Positions 28,747 to 38,346 are shown, counted from the first letter of the stretch. The stretch is 64,000 nucleotides of DNA from Ignatzschineria rhizosphaerae (GCF_022655595.1 NZ_CP093379.1:1360501-1424500), one strand, 5' to 3'. Numbers and translations are program-made. Notes: generated by a model from the letters alone, not told the origin.

Positions 28747-28765
28747 AATGAAAATCACAATCATT
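28747..28765 (-). promoter_or_regulatory. Fur-box-like site before hemO
   Basis: AATGAAAATCACAATCATT has AATGA/TCATT arms and the 19-base length of a Fur site. It lies 78 bases upstream of the hemO start. Identity as a Fur site is inferred. Confidence 0.5.
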
Positions 28766-28911
28766 TATATCTTTATTTATTTTATAACCCTTTAAAAATA
28801 TTAGATTTTATTATTAATAAGGGTTCAAAGTTATTCGTAAAAACCTTATAACGACTCTTTTTACTCTTCCATCTAGATCTTTTTCCAAGCGATTAATCTA
28901 GACTATAAAGA

Positions 28912-28939
28912 TAAAAAAGCGCAGATCTCACTGCGCTTA
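28912..28939 (-). terminator. Terminator of the heme-type receptor gene
   Basis: On the - strand AAGCGCAG pairs with CTGCGCTT, followed by TTTTATC. It lies 37 bases below the receptor stop. The rest of the 28670-28976 gap holds the hemO promoter and no other gene. Confidence 0.82.
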
Positions 28940-28976
28940 TCGAATGAGGAGTTACCAATAATCCTCTTACTTTTAT

Positions 28977-31292
28977 TTAAAATTGATACGAAACACTTAA
29001 GCGAATATCTCTTCCTGGCGCTTCAACTTGCTCACCTAAATAAGGGGCATACTGTTTATTAAAGAGATTATCGATCATAAGATTAATCTTTGGACCATGC
29101 TGCCCTTGTGGTGCATAGGTCATAAAAAGACTATGAACGCTATACCCTGCCGTTAGCGGATAGCTTAATGCTCCAGCTTTTGGATCTGTGACTTTTGGGG
29201 TACGATCTTGCTTACGAACAAAGGCACTCTCCCAACCCATACTAAAATTATGGCTTGGCACGTTAAAGCCAATTGTTGCACGCAGCTCTCTTGGGGGAAT
29301 ATCTCGCATCCAACTATCTTGTTCAGACCAGATATTTCTTGGTGAACCAATACGCTTCCCTTTAATCGTGGTTGCCGACAAACTACCAAAGATATATTCA
29401 CTATCATATTTAGCGGATAACTCTAAACCTTGAATCGTATAGCCTGGTCCATTATGGTATGAACTCATCGGCTTGCCACAAGTTTTGTTATCTCCCGTAA
29501 TATGGTGCGCTTCGCAATAAATCGCCCCAATTTTACGAATGACTTCATTCTCTACTTTGTTATTAAAGTACGTTGCGCTTAATGCGAGTCTATCATCTGC
29601 CATAAAGACATTTTGTAGATTCATTAACCCACCTACTCTAAAGGCCTTTAACTTCTCTTTGCCAAGATTACGGCTTGTACCATTTGGCCCGCTTGTACCT
29701 TTTGCTTGCACGATATATTGATCATGTAGATTAGGGGACTGCCAGCTACGAGTATAATCAGCAAAGAGTGCCCATGAATCACTTGGTTGCCAATAAATCG
29801 CTAATCTTGGAGATAACCCGCTATAACTTACTGAACCATAATCATGTCCATCTATTGGATCTGTAGAGGTATATCCTGGGACATTACCAAAACTTTGGTT
29901 CTTAACATGATCATAACGAAGCGATGGGCTAATGGTAAAATCCCCAATCTTAATATCATCATTAATATACAAACTTGTCACCGTTTGTCGACCTGATGGC
30001 AGATATGGCGGTGTAAAATAACCATAATTAAACTCCGCAGTGCCATATTTGCCGCTATCATAAAGCATCAAACCATTTTGCTGTTTACGTAAATACTGTA
30101 ATCCCACGGTTACGCTATGATCTGCCCAACTTGTGGAGATCTCGCTTGTATTTCGAATATGAATTGTGGTGTTTTTATAAGTTGTCCAATTCTCTTTACC
30201 GAAAGTCGATAAAGAGATGGAAGGCGCTTTTTGCCCTGGCATTGGCGCAACTTTCTCATCATGTTGCTTTGTTTCAGAATACGCTGCATCAGCTTTAAAA
30301 TTAATCCAAGGATTATCAGCAGGAAGATATTCAAATTTTGCACTATAACTACGATCTTTTTGATCTCGGTAGAAAATACGGCGCTTCCAATCATACTCAT
30401 TATTAGGATCTGTGGTGATAGTATTCCCACCCATTGCGGCAAATGGCATCCAGCCCTTAAAACGGGTATTAGCATGACTTAAGGTTAATTTACTCTCACT
30501 TGAAAAGTAAATATTACTCTTAATCAAATAGCTGTTTTGATCTAAAGAGGAACCTCTATATTTCTGTTTATCAGCAAGTTCTACATCTCTTGAGTCAGAT
30601 CTAGAAAAATAGATTAAACCATCGACCATGCCATTTTTAGATTGACCAAATACCGCACCGGTATAATTTTTTTGCTCATTATTAGAGTGAAAACCATATT
30701 TTAAATAAGCGCCCACGTTTTGATCCGGCTTTAAGAAGTCTTGCGCATCTTTCGTCTCTAACTGCACATTTCCCCCAAAGCCACCATTCCCAACTTCAGG
30801 ACTAAATGCCCCTTTATTGACCGTGACTTGCTTAATGAGATCAGGATCTACATAAAGAGAGCCTTGTCGATATTTATCAAACGTTTTAAGCGCACCATCA
30901 ACGGTAATTGGCACATTTCGGCTCTCACTCATTCCCCAAATATTGATATTTTGTCCACCGGGTCTTGGGCTTCCAGACATACTCACCCCTGGAATCCTAT
31001 CTAAAACAACGCCCATGTTACTTGCTTGGATAACATCTAATTGCTCTTGGTTTAAGGTATTTTTACCAATCTCCCCTTGGCTGACGCCTTCTGAGATCCC
31101 GACAAAATTTGTCACCTGCCCTAATACCGTCACGCTTCCTAAATTCAGCGCTTCAACCTTCTCTTCAGAAGCAACTTTTTCAGATTGTCCTTCTAAATCT
31201 TTAGATTGATCAGCATTTGCGATAGAGGCTGCAAATAAGAGCGCCACCGCCAATGCTAATGGCTTTAGTTGACACTTACCAAGTTGTAACAT
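28977..31292 (-). CDS. TonB-dependent heme/hemoglobin-type receptor
   Basis: This is a 771-residue outer-membrane receptor. The signal peptide ends near ASIANA-DQ. The plug domain includes GVVLDRIPGVSMSGSPRPGG and NIWGMSESRNVPITVDGALK, and QVTVNKGAFSPEVGNGGFGG ends it. The C-terminus GRDIRLSVSYQF is a proper barrel-closing strand ending in Phe. A SPNLHDQY segment resembles the FRAP/NPNL region of heme receptors. Its neighbour hemO supports a heme-related cargo, but the cargo is not proved by sequence. It belongs to a different, shorter subfamily than the six receptors that follow. AAGGAAAATTC precedes the ATG. Confidence 0.85.
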   Translation of the reverse strand: MLQLGKCQLKPLALAVALLFAASIANADQSKDLEGQSEKVASEEKVEALNLGSVTVLGQVTNFVGISEGVSQGEIGKNTLNQEQLDVIQASNMGVVLDRIPGVSMSGSPRPGGQNINIWGMSESRNVPITVDGALKTFDKYRQGSLYVDPDLIKQVTVNKGAFSPEVGNGGFGGNVQLETKDAQDFLKPDQNVGAYLKYGFHSNNEQKNYTGAVFGQSKNGMVDGLIYFSRSDSRDVELADKQKYRGSSLDQNSYLIKSNIYFSSESKLTLSHANTRFKGWMPFAAMGGNTITTDPNNEYDWKRRIFYRDQKDRSYSAKFEYLPADNPWINFKADAAYSETKQHDEKVAPMPGQKAPSISLSTFGKENWTTYKNTTIHIRNTSEISTSWADHSVTVGLQYLRKQQNGLMLYDSGKYGTAEFNYGYFTPPYLPSGRQTVTSLYINDDIKIGDFTISPSLRYDHVKNQSFGNVPGYTSTDPIDGHDYGSVSYSGLSPRLAIYWQPSDSWALFADYTRSWQSPNLHDQYIVQAKGTSGPNGTSRNLGKEKLKAFRVGGLMNLQNVFMADDRLALSATYFNNKVENEVIRKIGAIYCEAHHITGDNKTCGKPMSSYHNGPGYTIQGLELSAKYDSEYIFGSLSATTIKGKRIGSPRNIWSEQDSWMRDIPPRELRATIGFNVPSHNFSMGWESAFVRKQDRTPKVTDPKAGALSYPLTAGYSVHSLFMTYAPQGQHGPKINLMIDNLFNKQYAPYLGEQVEAPGRDIRLSVSYQF

Positions 31293-31358
31293 GAATTTTC
31301 CTTTTAGATACTTTTATCAAGCCAAATATCATGGCTACTAAATGAGGATAGCAATCAT

Positions 31359-31377
31359 AATACGAATCAATTTCATT
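31359..31377 (-). promoter_or_regulatory. Fur-box-like site before the heme-type receptor
   Basis: AATACGAATCAATTTCATT (+ strand) lies 67 bases upstream of the start. The stretch TACGAATCA.TT.C.ATTTACAA around it recurs near 54024 before another receptor, which supports a shared control element. Confidence 0.5.
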
Positions 31378-31384
31378 TACAATA

Positions 31385-31437
31385 GTTGGTAATTATTTTC
31401 ATATAGAAGCATTTAGCAGTTCAAGGTAATTACCAAC
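31385..31437. repeat. Perfect 11-base inverted repeat upstream of the heme-type receptor
   Basis: GTTGGTAATTA (31385-31395) and TAATTACCAAC (31427-31437) are exact inverted copies with 31 bases between. They lie just upstream of the Fur-like box. They could be an operator pair for an activator or an RNA hairpin in the leader. Confidence 0.6.
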
Positions 31438-31536
31438 AACAAACTTAATAGAGTGATTTAAAAGAATATATTTTTTATAAAACAGACTAATAATGTTCTT
31501 AAAAATTTTAATATAATCTCTTTTATTCTGATTCAT
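31399..31536 (-). CDS. Possible 45-residue ORF with coupled TTG minigene, doubtful
   Basis: On the - strand AGGAGGAG (31568-31575) is followed 8 bases later by TTG and eight codons ending in TGA at 31533. The A of the ATG at 31536 overlaps that stop (ATGA). The ATG opens a 45-codon frame, MNQNKRDYIKIFKNIISLFY and on, which is Lys/Ile-rich. The arrangement looks like translational coupling, but the composition is close to random AT-rich DNA and I recognise no family. The remainder of the 31293-31811 gap holds the regulatory sites above and the terminator of the next gene. Confidence 0.2.
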   Translation of the reverse strand: MNQNKRDYIKIFKNIISLFYKKYILLNHSIKFVVGNYLELLNASI

Positions 31537-31624
31537 CCCCAATAACCCTGATGTTCCAAAAATTAATCTCCTCCTACAATTAAATGCGTATTAATGTTAA
31601 ACATTCTTTAAAACGGATCAGTAA

Positions 31625-31657
31625 CAAAAAAGACCATCCTTAAAGGAATGGTCTTTT
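31625..31657 (-). terminator. Terminator after receptor A
   Basis: On the - strand AAAAGACCATTCC pairs with the AGGATGGTCTTTT side (one mismatch), followed by T residues. Confidence 0.8.
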
Positions 31658-31811
31658 GCATATATAGTGAAATAGGATTAAGAAAAGCTTTTAATTTAAA
31701 TGATGAGCACAAGATAGTAAGAAGAATGCAAGCATTCCCTCCCGTCACAAAATAGACCTTTTTAAACCGAATAAACTATATTTAACAAGTCTTGAACTCA
31801 TACCTAAAGCG

Positions 31812-34800
31812 TTAAAACTTCATATTAAACCCAATGCGTATGGTTCTTCCCGGCGCTGGGAAATGGGATCTTGTTAAAGGATCAAGATAGTATTGATTCG
31901 TCAGGTTTGTCGCCACAACTTCCATAGACATATCCTTATCAATAGCGTAATTCACCCAAGCATCCAATGTTGTCACTTTCCCCCAATGAATTGGCACATT
32001 CGTTTGCCATGGAGCGATATCCCCAAAGTTCTCTTTATCGGTATTTTTAGAGCCAGCATGATGCAAAATTCTTGTACCGACTTCTAATTTTTCATTAAAG
32101 AATCTGCCACCCATCGTCAAATTTAACGCATATTTAGGCGGCGTCATATTACGCAGATAACTATTATAAAATCCATCCTTTACACAGCTCTTAATACGCC
32201 CATGATAAGGATCTTGAGAAATTGCCGTTGATTCATCACACACTTCATTTTTTAAGAAATAAGAAGCACTAAAGTCTGCAAAAAAACGGCCGTTATCGTA
32301 ACGACTTTGAAGCTCTAAACCACTAATTTTTTGTTTATCAATATTTCTAAGAGAAAATGCCTGGTCTCGATCAATCACATCTTTGATCTCATTATAGAAA
32401 TAGGCTATTTTAAAATCTGCATAACGATCCGCCCCTAATAATTCACTTAAATCATGCAGATATCCAATCTCGATATTAGTTCCCTTTTCTGGTTTTAACC
32501 CAACACCTCGATAAACTGGCGATGCTGAAAATCCAACCGTTGTTTCAAACATACTTGGCATACGTTCTGTTTTTGCATAACGGGTATAGACTCTTGCGTT
32601 ATCTGAAAGCCAAGCGGTTGCTGCAAGAACAGGTTGCCATCCACCGCTACTACTTTGCTTAGGAACAGGCGCAAAACGATCCCCGGTAGTTCCTTGACTC
32701 AATGCTGTATATTGATCTGGATTTCTAGGAAGCTGTGTTGCACCTCGCTCTGCTAAATAACCATTAAGATATGGGTTATCTTCCCGATAATATTTACCAT
32801 CATCACGGACATACCAACCCACTTCACCCACATAAATCTTCTCATAAGGCCCATTAAAAGATTGAGGGCTAACCGTCAATCCTTTTGAGGTCGCATTTTC
32901 TTCAATAAACTTACTTTCAGCTGCCTGATACTTTTTCATAGATTGCATTGAAAGCTCTCGATATTCAGGTGAACCAAAAGCATAGTTTTTAAATATATAG
33001 TCAACCTCTTCCTTATAAGCTCTCTCAGCATCGATCATCTCTTGAGTCTTCTCTACCTGATAAGACATTCTAATGCCGGGTTTCCCAATATCACCAAAAC
33101 TATTTTGTCTCTCTCTGCGCTGTCTATTTAACTGCTCATCATAGGAGGAATAGCCATTTTTACTAGCACCAGCACTTAACTCTAACCATGATAGAGGCTG
33201 CCAATCGAAGCTAAAGCTCATGCGCCACTCTTTGCGCCAGCCTTCTCTAGGTATTGCCCTAAAAGAAGATAATTTTCGTTGTTCTGGATCTAAATACCAA
33301 TCATCACTAGAACTTAATGTCTCATATTGGTAACTTCCGCCAAGCGTTAAGTCTAGCTTTTCTGTAAGCTCCATTTTGTTGCTAATCGTTGCGCCCCAGC
33401 GTTTATTTTTTGAATTTGTTGCCGAAGTTGAATGCCATTTCACTTCTGAATCCCCAGTCCAAGAGGAGATAAATTGTCTTGGATACCCGCCGCTTGTATG
33501 AGTATCTAAAATCGTTCTGGTTCCCCAAATATTTGCTTCAAAATCAATATAAGGATTATCAGGGTTCCATTGATGATTCAAATAAATAGCGGTAGTTTTC
33601 ACCTTACTTAAGGGCCATTGAGGAAATTTACCAATGACTTGTTGGCGCACATAATCCTTCATTGGATTTTCAGGGGCGGTATTAATCATATGATCTAAAT
33701 CGAATAGATGATTTGCAACTCTTGATGGCATTATCTCGCCATATTTCCCCCAAGTATGACGAAGTCCTAGTTCAACAATATGATCTTCATTTGGTCTCCA
33801 AGTTCCTTTCACTAAGAGTGATTGCATCTCATTTGAAGTATTCGGTACTTCATCACCTGGCTTATAAATATCCGCTAAATGCCTTGTATAGTTATCCCAA
33901 TAATCCTTACGTTCTGCGGCATTTTCTCGATTATATTCGCTACCAGAATAATAGTTTGCGCCATTTTTTCCTGAAAAATGATTCCCCTTTTTACGATAAA
34001 CATAGACACCTAACAGATCAAAATCCTGCCATTTTTTACCAGCGGCAAGGCGAATAGCTTTATCATCCCCAAAACGATTTTGCCCGCTTTTTCTTGGCGT
34101 TACCATTACGGCATTATCATAGAAAGAGAACATATAAGGGATGCTTCCTGATCCTAATATATCTGGTAAAGGAGCATTAAGATCAGGCATATTCGGTTTT
34201 ACCGAGTTATTACTACCCTCTATTTTAAAATCAATTCCCCAATCTTTATCTTCACGAACAATATCATTAATGCCAAGTGTCGTAATTGCAACTGCGCCAC
34301 CTACGGAGCTATTAATGCCTCTTGTTAAACTTGGGCCTTTTTCAATGGTAATCCCGCCTATTAACATCGGATCAATATAGTTACGATTATTCGCCCCCGA
34401 ATATCCTCGCCAAACGGTGATCGATTGCTCGGTTCCATCAATCGTTAAGGGAACACGTCCCTGCCCTTGAATCCCACGAATGTTCGGATCTAATGCACCG
34501 CTATTACGCGCATCACCGCTATTAACGCCGACCATTCCTTTAAAAACATCGGCAGGCGCTGCGCCTTTAAAGCGCTCTACTTCCGTTTTATCTCGGTAAA
34601 CAGAAGAGATGCTTCTATCATAAACCTCATCATGCTTCTCTTGATGCCCCTTCCCTTCTAGCGCTTGAGCTTTGACAACAACTTGACCTAAACCCAAAGT
34701 ATTTAAGGTATTTTGCGGCACATCAGCTTCGTCTAACTCTGAGATTTCCTCTGCTGATAACATTGATTGACTCAATAGATAAGTGATCGCAAACGCAAGT

Positions 34801-34838
34801 GGTTGCCAGCGATACCGATTTTTAATCGACATGAACAT
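31812..34838 (-). CDS. TonB-dependent receptor A of the paralogue array (1008 residues)
   Basis: This is a large outer-membrane receptor of the heme/hemoglobin-like TonB family. It has a signal peptide (residues 1-29), and the plug spans about residues 70-195 with DARNSGALDPNIRGIQGQGR, VPLTIDGTEQSITVWRGYSG and ITIEKGPSLTRGINSSVGGA. A barrel of about 800 residues closes with LDPLTRSHFPAPGRTIRIGF ending in Phe. Residues about 570-730 form a charged insert, including DDGKYYREDNPYLNG, that differs greatly from its paralogues. Two Cys (CDESTAI and KSCVKDG) probably pair in a surface loop near residue 875. GGGAAAGAGAA precedes the ATG. It is closest to receptors B and C. The cargo is unknown. Confidence 0.85.
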   Translation of the reverse strand: MFMSIKNRYRWQPLAFAITYLLSQSMLSAEEISELDEADVPQNTLNTLGLGQVVVKAQALEGKGHQEKHDEVYDRSISSVYRDKTEVERFKGAAPADVFKGMVGVNSGDARNSGALDPNIRGIQGQGRVPLTIDGTEQSITVWRGYSGANNRNYIDPMLIGGITIEKGPSLTRGINSSVGGAVAITTLGINDIVREDKDWGIDFKIEGSNNSVKPNMPDLNAPLPDILGSGSIPYMFSFYDNAVMVTPRKSGQNRFGDDKAIRLAAGKKWQDFDLLGVYVYRKKGNHFSGKNGANYYSGSEYNRENAAERKDYWDNYTRHLADIYKPGDEVPNTSNEMQSLLVKGTWRPNEDHIVELGLRHTWGKYGEIMPSRVANHLFDLDHMINTAPENPMKDYVRQQVIGKFPQWPLSKVKTTAIYLNHQWNPDNPYIDFEANIWGTRTILDTHTSGGYPRQFISSWTGDSEVKWHSTSATNSKNKRWGATISNKMELTEKLDLTLGGSYQYETLSSSDDWYLDPEQRKLSSFRAIPREGWRKEWRMSFSFDWQPLSWLELSAGASKNGYSSYDEQLNRQRRERQNSFGDIGKPGIRMSYQVEKTQEMIDAERAYKEEVDYIFKNYAFGSPEYRELSMQSMKKYQAAESKFIEENATSKGLTVSPQSFNGPYEKIYVGEVGWYVRDDGKYYREDNPYLNGYLAERGATQLPRNPDQYTALSQGTTGDRFAPVPKQSSSGGWQPVLAATAWLSDNARVYTRYAKTERMPSMFETTVGFSASPVYRGVGLKPEKGTNIEIGYLHDLSELLGADRYADFKIAYFYNEIKDVIDRDQAFSLRNIDKQKISGLELQSRYDNGRFFADFSASYFLKNEVCDESTAISQDPYHGRIKSCVKDGFYNSYLRNMTPPKYALNLTMGGRFFNEKLEVGTRILHHAGSKNTDKENFGDIAPWQTNVPIHWGKVTTLDAWVNYAIDKDMSMEVVATNLTNQYYLDPLTRSHFPAPGRTIRIGFNMKF

Positions 34839-34882
34839 TTCTCTTTCCCTATAACATTTAATTTTAGTAACAATTATTTACT

Positions 34883-34901
34883 AATGAGAAACGTTATCAT
34901 A
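34883..34901 (-). promoter_or_regulatory. Fur-box-like site before receptor A
   Basis: AATGAGAAACGTTATCATA matches the AATGA/TTATCAT pattern of Fur sites, 45 bases before the start. TTATCATAAGAGA here recurs in the promoters of receptors D and E. The rest of the 34839-35166 gap is AT-rich and shows no gene. Confidence 0.55.
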
Positions 34902-35089
34902 AGAGATATATTTTTACTATTGCTTCTTATTTACAAATAAGAATTTATAATTTTAGAGAATTAATACTATTAACAAATCAATAATGTACAAAAAATTAAC
35001 AATAAAATATTTTTAGTTTTTTATAAAACATTCAAAAATAATCTAAAAAAACTTTAATCACAAAGAGAAATAGTAACCATTAAATAACA

Positions 35090-35122
35090 AAAAGGCTTAA
35101 TCTAGATGACTAAGCCTTTTTA
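35090..35122 (-). terminator. Terminator after receptor B
   Basis: AAAAAGGCTTA pairs with TAAGCCTTTTT, 45 bases below the receptor B stop. Confidence 0.82.
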
Positions 35123-35166
35123 ATTCTACATACTTCATAGCTATTTATGATTGATATATCCTATCT

Positions 35167-38100
35167 CTAGAACTTCATATTAAACCCGATACGAATGGTT
35201 CTTCCCGGCGCAGGGAAGTGGGATCTTGTTAAAGGATCAAGATAATATTGGTTGGTGAGGTTTGTCGCTACGACTTCCATCGACATATTCTCATCAATCG
35301 CATAGTTAACCCATGCATCAAGCGTTGTCACTTTTCCCCAATGAATAGGCACACTAGAAGCCCAAGGTTTTACATCTCCAAAATTCTCTTTATCGGTATC
35401 TTTAGAGCCCGCATGATGCAAAATTCTTGTGCCGACTTCTAATTTTTCATTAAAGAATCTGCCGCCCATCGTCAAATTCAGCGCATATTTAGGCGGCGTC
35501 ATATTACGCAGATAACTATTATAAAAACCATCCTTCACGCAATTGGCGATATTTCCTCTATAAGGGTCTTGCGAAATGGCTGTTGAGCTATCACAAACCT
35601 CATTCTTCAAGAAATAAGAAGCACTAAAGTCTGCAAAGAAACGACCATTGTCATAACGACTTTGAAGCTCAAGCCCACTAATCACCTGCTTATCAATATT
35701 TCTTAAAGCAAAGTTTTGATCTCGATCGATCACATCTTTAATACTATTATGAAAGTATGCAACCTTAATATCCGCATAGCGCTCTGCGCCTAAAAGCTCG
35801 CTTAAATCATGCATATACCCAAACTCAATATTGGTGCCTCTCTCGGGTTTTAAGCGAATATCACTATATTGTGGCGTTGCGGAAAAACCAACCGTAGATT
35901 CAAACATGCTCGGCATTCTTTGTGTTTTAGCATAACGCGCATAAACTCTCGCTTCATCCGTAATCCACGCCGTTGCTGAAAGAACAGGCTGCCATTTTCC
36001 ACTATTTCCTTGCTTTGGAATCTCTGCAAACCTATTACCAACAAAGGGTTTCACAGTTGATTGATAAGCAGTATAACCTGCAATGGCTTTTGCATTTTTT
36101 GAAGCAAGAGACCCATTCATAAAAGGATTATCTTCTCGATAATATTTCCCATCATCACGTGCAAACCAGCTCACTTCACCTTGATAGGTTTCATCACCTT
36201 CCCCATTATTTGACTGATATTTTAGCCCTTGATCCGTGAATTTCTCTTGAATAAATGCTCTTTCAGCTTCTTGATAACGCATCATAGATTCAAAACTAAG
36301 TTGCATACCTTCAGGATCAAAGAAATCATAATTTTCAGAAATATAAGCCATTTCACGATCATAGGTTTCTTTAGCATCGATAATCTCTTGAGACTTCTCT
36401 ACATAAAAGGAGAGCACTTGCCCCTCTCTCCCACTGCTTGCATATTTACTATTTTGTGCCCGTCTTTGTCTATTAAGCTGCTCATCATAAGATGAGTAAC
36501 CCGTTTTTTGTGCGCCGGCACTAATCTCTAACCAAGAGAGCGGTCGCCAATCAAAGTTAAAATTCAAATGCCACTCTTTGCGCCATCCTTCCCTTGGAAT
36601 CGCTCGGTAAGGAGATGCTCCAAAGGCCTCTTTTTCACTATCTTGTAGATACCAAATATCACTTGATTTTAAGGTTTCATGCTGATAACTTCCGCCTATT
36701 ATTAAATCTAAATTATCCGTTAATTCCATCTTATTACTTGTTGTAAATCCCCAACGGCGATTCTTAGAGTTGGTTAAAGAGGTATTTCGAAGCGTCTCTT
36801 TTAAAGCTGGATTTTGCATATACCAAGGATATGCTTCACGGGGGTAACCCCCTGATGTATGGGTATCAAGCTTCGTATTTGTCATCCATAAATTACTCTC
36901 TAAATCAATATAAGGATTATCAGGATTCCATTGATGCTTTAAGTTTAAAGCCGTCATTTTAATCTTACTTAAGGGCCACTGTGGGAGCTTGCCGGCGATA
37001 TGATTCTTTAAAAATTCCTTATATTCAGGGCCCACCATATGGCTCTCACTATCTAATACCATCTCTAGCCACGACGCGGTTCCTGCTAATCTTGAGGGCA
37101 TAATCTCCCCATATTTTGCCCAAGTATGCCTAGCGCCAAACTCTAAAGTTTGATCCTCAGTCGGTCTCCACGTGGCTTTAAAGAGTAATGATTGCATCTC
37201 ATTAGAAGTATTGGGAACTTCATCACCTGGTTTATAAAGCTCTGCTAAATGCCGAGTATAATTATTCCAATACTCCGCATCCCCTGCAGCATGAGCTTCC
37301 CCTTTATAGTAAGAAGCGCCATTTTTGCCGGCATAATGATTACCTTTCTTCCGATAGACATAAGCCCCTAAGATATCAAAATCATCCCATTTTTTACCCA
37401 CGGCAAAACGAACAGCCTGATCATTTCCAAATTGATTTTGCCCGCCACTTTTCGCTCTAACCATCAAATTAGGATCCATAAAGTTAATAAAATTAAAATT
37501 AGGATTATTGGTTTGTGTATTCACTTTTATGCCTTGAGGCAAATTAGGTAACTGCGGCTTTGTGGAGTTATTACTTCCTTCAATTTTTAAATCAATTCCC
37601 CAATCTCGGTCTTCCCTTACAATATCATTAATGCCTAATGTTGTGATCGCAACCGCGCCACCAACAGAGCTATTAATCCCTCTTGTTAAACTAGGACCTT
37701 TTTCAACCGTCATGCCACCAATTAACATCGGATCAATATAGTTACGATTATTCGCCCCGGAATATCCTCGCCAAACAGTAATCGCTTGCTCGGTACCATC
37801 GACTGTAACCGGCACCCGCCCCTGTCCTTGAACACCGCGAATATTAGGGTCAAGTGCGCCACTATTTCGGGCATCCCCGCTATTAACCCCGACCATTCCT
37901 TTAAAAACATCTGCAGGCGCTGCACCTTTAAAGCGCTCTACTTCCGTTTTATCTCGATAAACAGAGGAGATACTTCGATCATAAACCTGATCATGTTGAA
38001 CCTCATGACTTTGCGTATCGACTTTTCCCAGTACTGTAATACTGCCAAGCCCCACTGTATTAAGGGGGGATACAACCGTAGAATCTGCACTGCTTAAATC

Positions 38101-38211
38101 CTCTGAATCTTCGGGGTCAGTAGTCTCTTGTGCAAAAAGCATTTGATTTGATAATAAACAGACTAATACTAATGCAAGAGGCTGCCATTGGTAACGATGT
38201 TTAACCGCCAT
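35167..38211 (-). CDS. TonB-dependent receptor B of the paralogue array (1014 residues)
   Basis: This is a paralogue of receptors A and C, with nearly identical plug (DARNSGALDPNIRGVQGQGR, TVDGTEQAITVWRGYSGANN) and C-terminus (LDPLTRSHFPAPGRTIRIGF). It has a signal peptide ending near LFAQ-ET. It differs from A and C in two places. After the plug it has KVNTQTNNPNFNFINFMDPN instead of the PDINAPLPD segment, and the insert around residues 580-730 is mostly unlike theirs. The pair CDSSTAI and ANCVKDG is kept. GGAAATCGTAT precedes the ATG. Upstream, AATGATCATT (38274-38283) is only a weak Fur-like half site. Confidence 0.85.
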   Translation of the reverse strand: MAVKHRYQWQPLALVLVCLLSNQMLFAQETTDPEDSEDLSSADSTVVSPLNTVGLGSITVLGKVDTQSHEVQHDQVYDRSISSVYRDKTEVERFKGAAPADVFKGMVGVNSGDARNSGALDPNIRGVQGQGRVPVTVDGTEQAITVWRGYSGANNRNYIDPMLIGGMTVEKGPSLTRGINSSVGGAVAITTLGINDIVREDRDWGIDLKIEGSNNSTKPQLPNLPQGIKVNTQTNNPNFNFINFMDPNLMVRAKSGGQNQFGNDQAVRFAVGKKWDDFDILGAYVYRKKGNHYAGKNGASYYKGEAHAAGDAEYWNNYTRHLAELYKPGDEVPNTSNEMQSLLFKATWRPTEDQTLEFGARHTWAKYGEIMPSRLAGTASWLEMVLDSESHMVGPEYKEFLKNHIAGKLPQWPLSKIKMTALNLKHQWNPDNPYIDLESNLWMTNTKLDTHTSGGYPREAYPWYMQNPALKETLRNTSLTNSKNRRWGFTTSNKMELTDNLDLIIGGSYQHETLKSSDIWYLQDSEKEAFGASPYRAIPREGWRKEWHLNFNFDWRPLSWLEISAGAQKTGYSSYDEQLNRQRRAQNSKYASSGREGQVLSFYVEKSQEIIDAKETYDREMAYISENYDFFDPEGMQLSFESMMRYQEAERAFIQEKFTDQGLKYQSNNGEGDETYQGEVSWFARDDGKYYREDNPFMNGSLASKNAKAIAGYTAYQSTVKPFVGNRFAEIPKQGNSGKWQPVLSATAWITDEARVYARYAKTQRMPSMFESTVGFSATPQYSDIRLKPERGTNIEFGYMHDLSELLGAERYADIKVAYFHNSIKDVIDRDQNFALRNIDKQVISGLELQSRYDNGRFFADFSASYFLKNEVCDSSTAISQDPYRGNIANCVKDGFYNSYLRNMTPPKYALNLTMGGRFFNEKLEVGTRILHHAGSKDTDKENFGDVKPWASSVPIHWGKVTTLDAWVNYAIDENMSMEVVATNLTNQYYLDPLTRSHFPAPGRTIRIGFNMKF

Positions 38212-38317
38212 ATACGATTTCCTTTAGAGTGGTTATTTTTTAAATAATCTTAAAAATGGTAAAAGCCTCTATTAATGATCATTGCAAGCAGCAGCTGTAG
38301 CTGTAGCAAAAGCAAAA

Positions 38318-38346
38318 GTGAGCTACCTTATTACAAAGTAGCTCAC
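38318..38346 (-). terminator. Terminator after receptor C
   Basis: GTGAGCTAC (38318-38326) pairs exactly with GTAGCTCAC (38338-38346). On the - strand it is followed by TTTTGCTTTTGC. Short AGC-rich microrepeats lie beyond it (38286-38317). Confidence 0.75.

Noticed and set aside
30110-30475. 121-codon frame within the heme-type receptor gene
   Set aside because: It is an alternate-frame shadow of the receptor, which has clear family sequence throughout.
31385-31437. Inverted repeat as the remains of an insertion sequence
   Set aside because: Only 53 bases in all, with no transposase fragment or target duplication seen.
33713-34057. 114-codon frame opposite receptor A
   Set aside because: Antisense shadow of conserved receptor sequence; similar shadows appear opposite the other paralogues.
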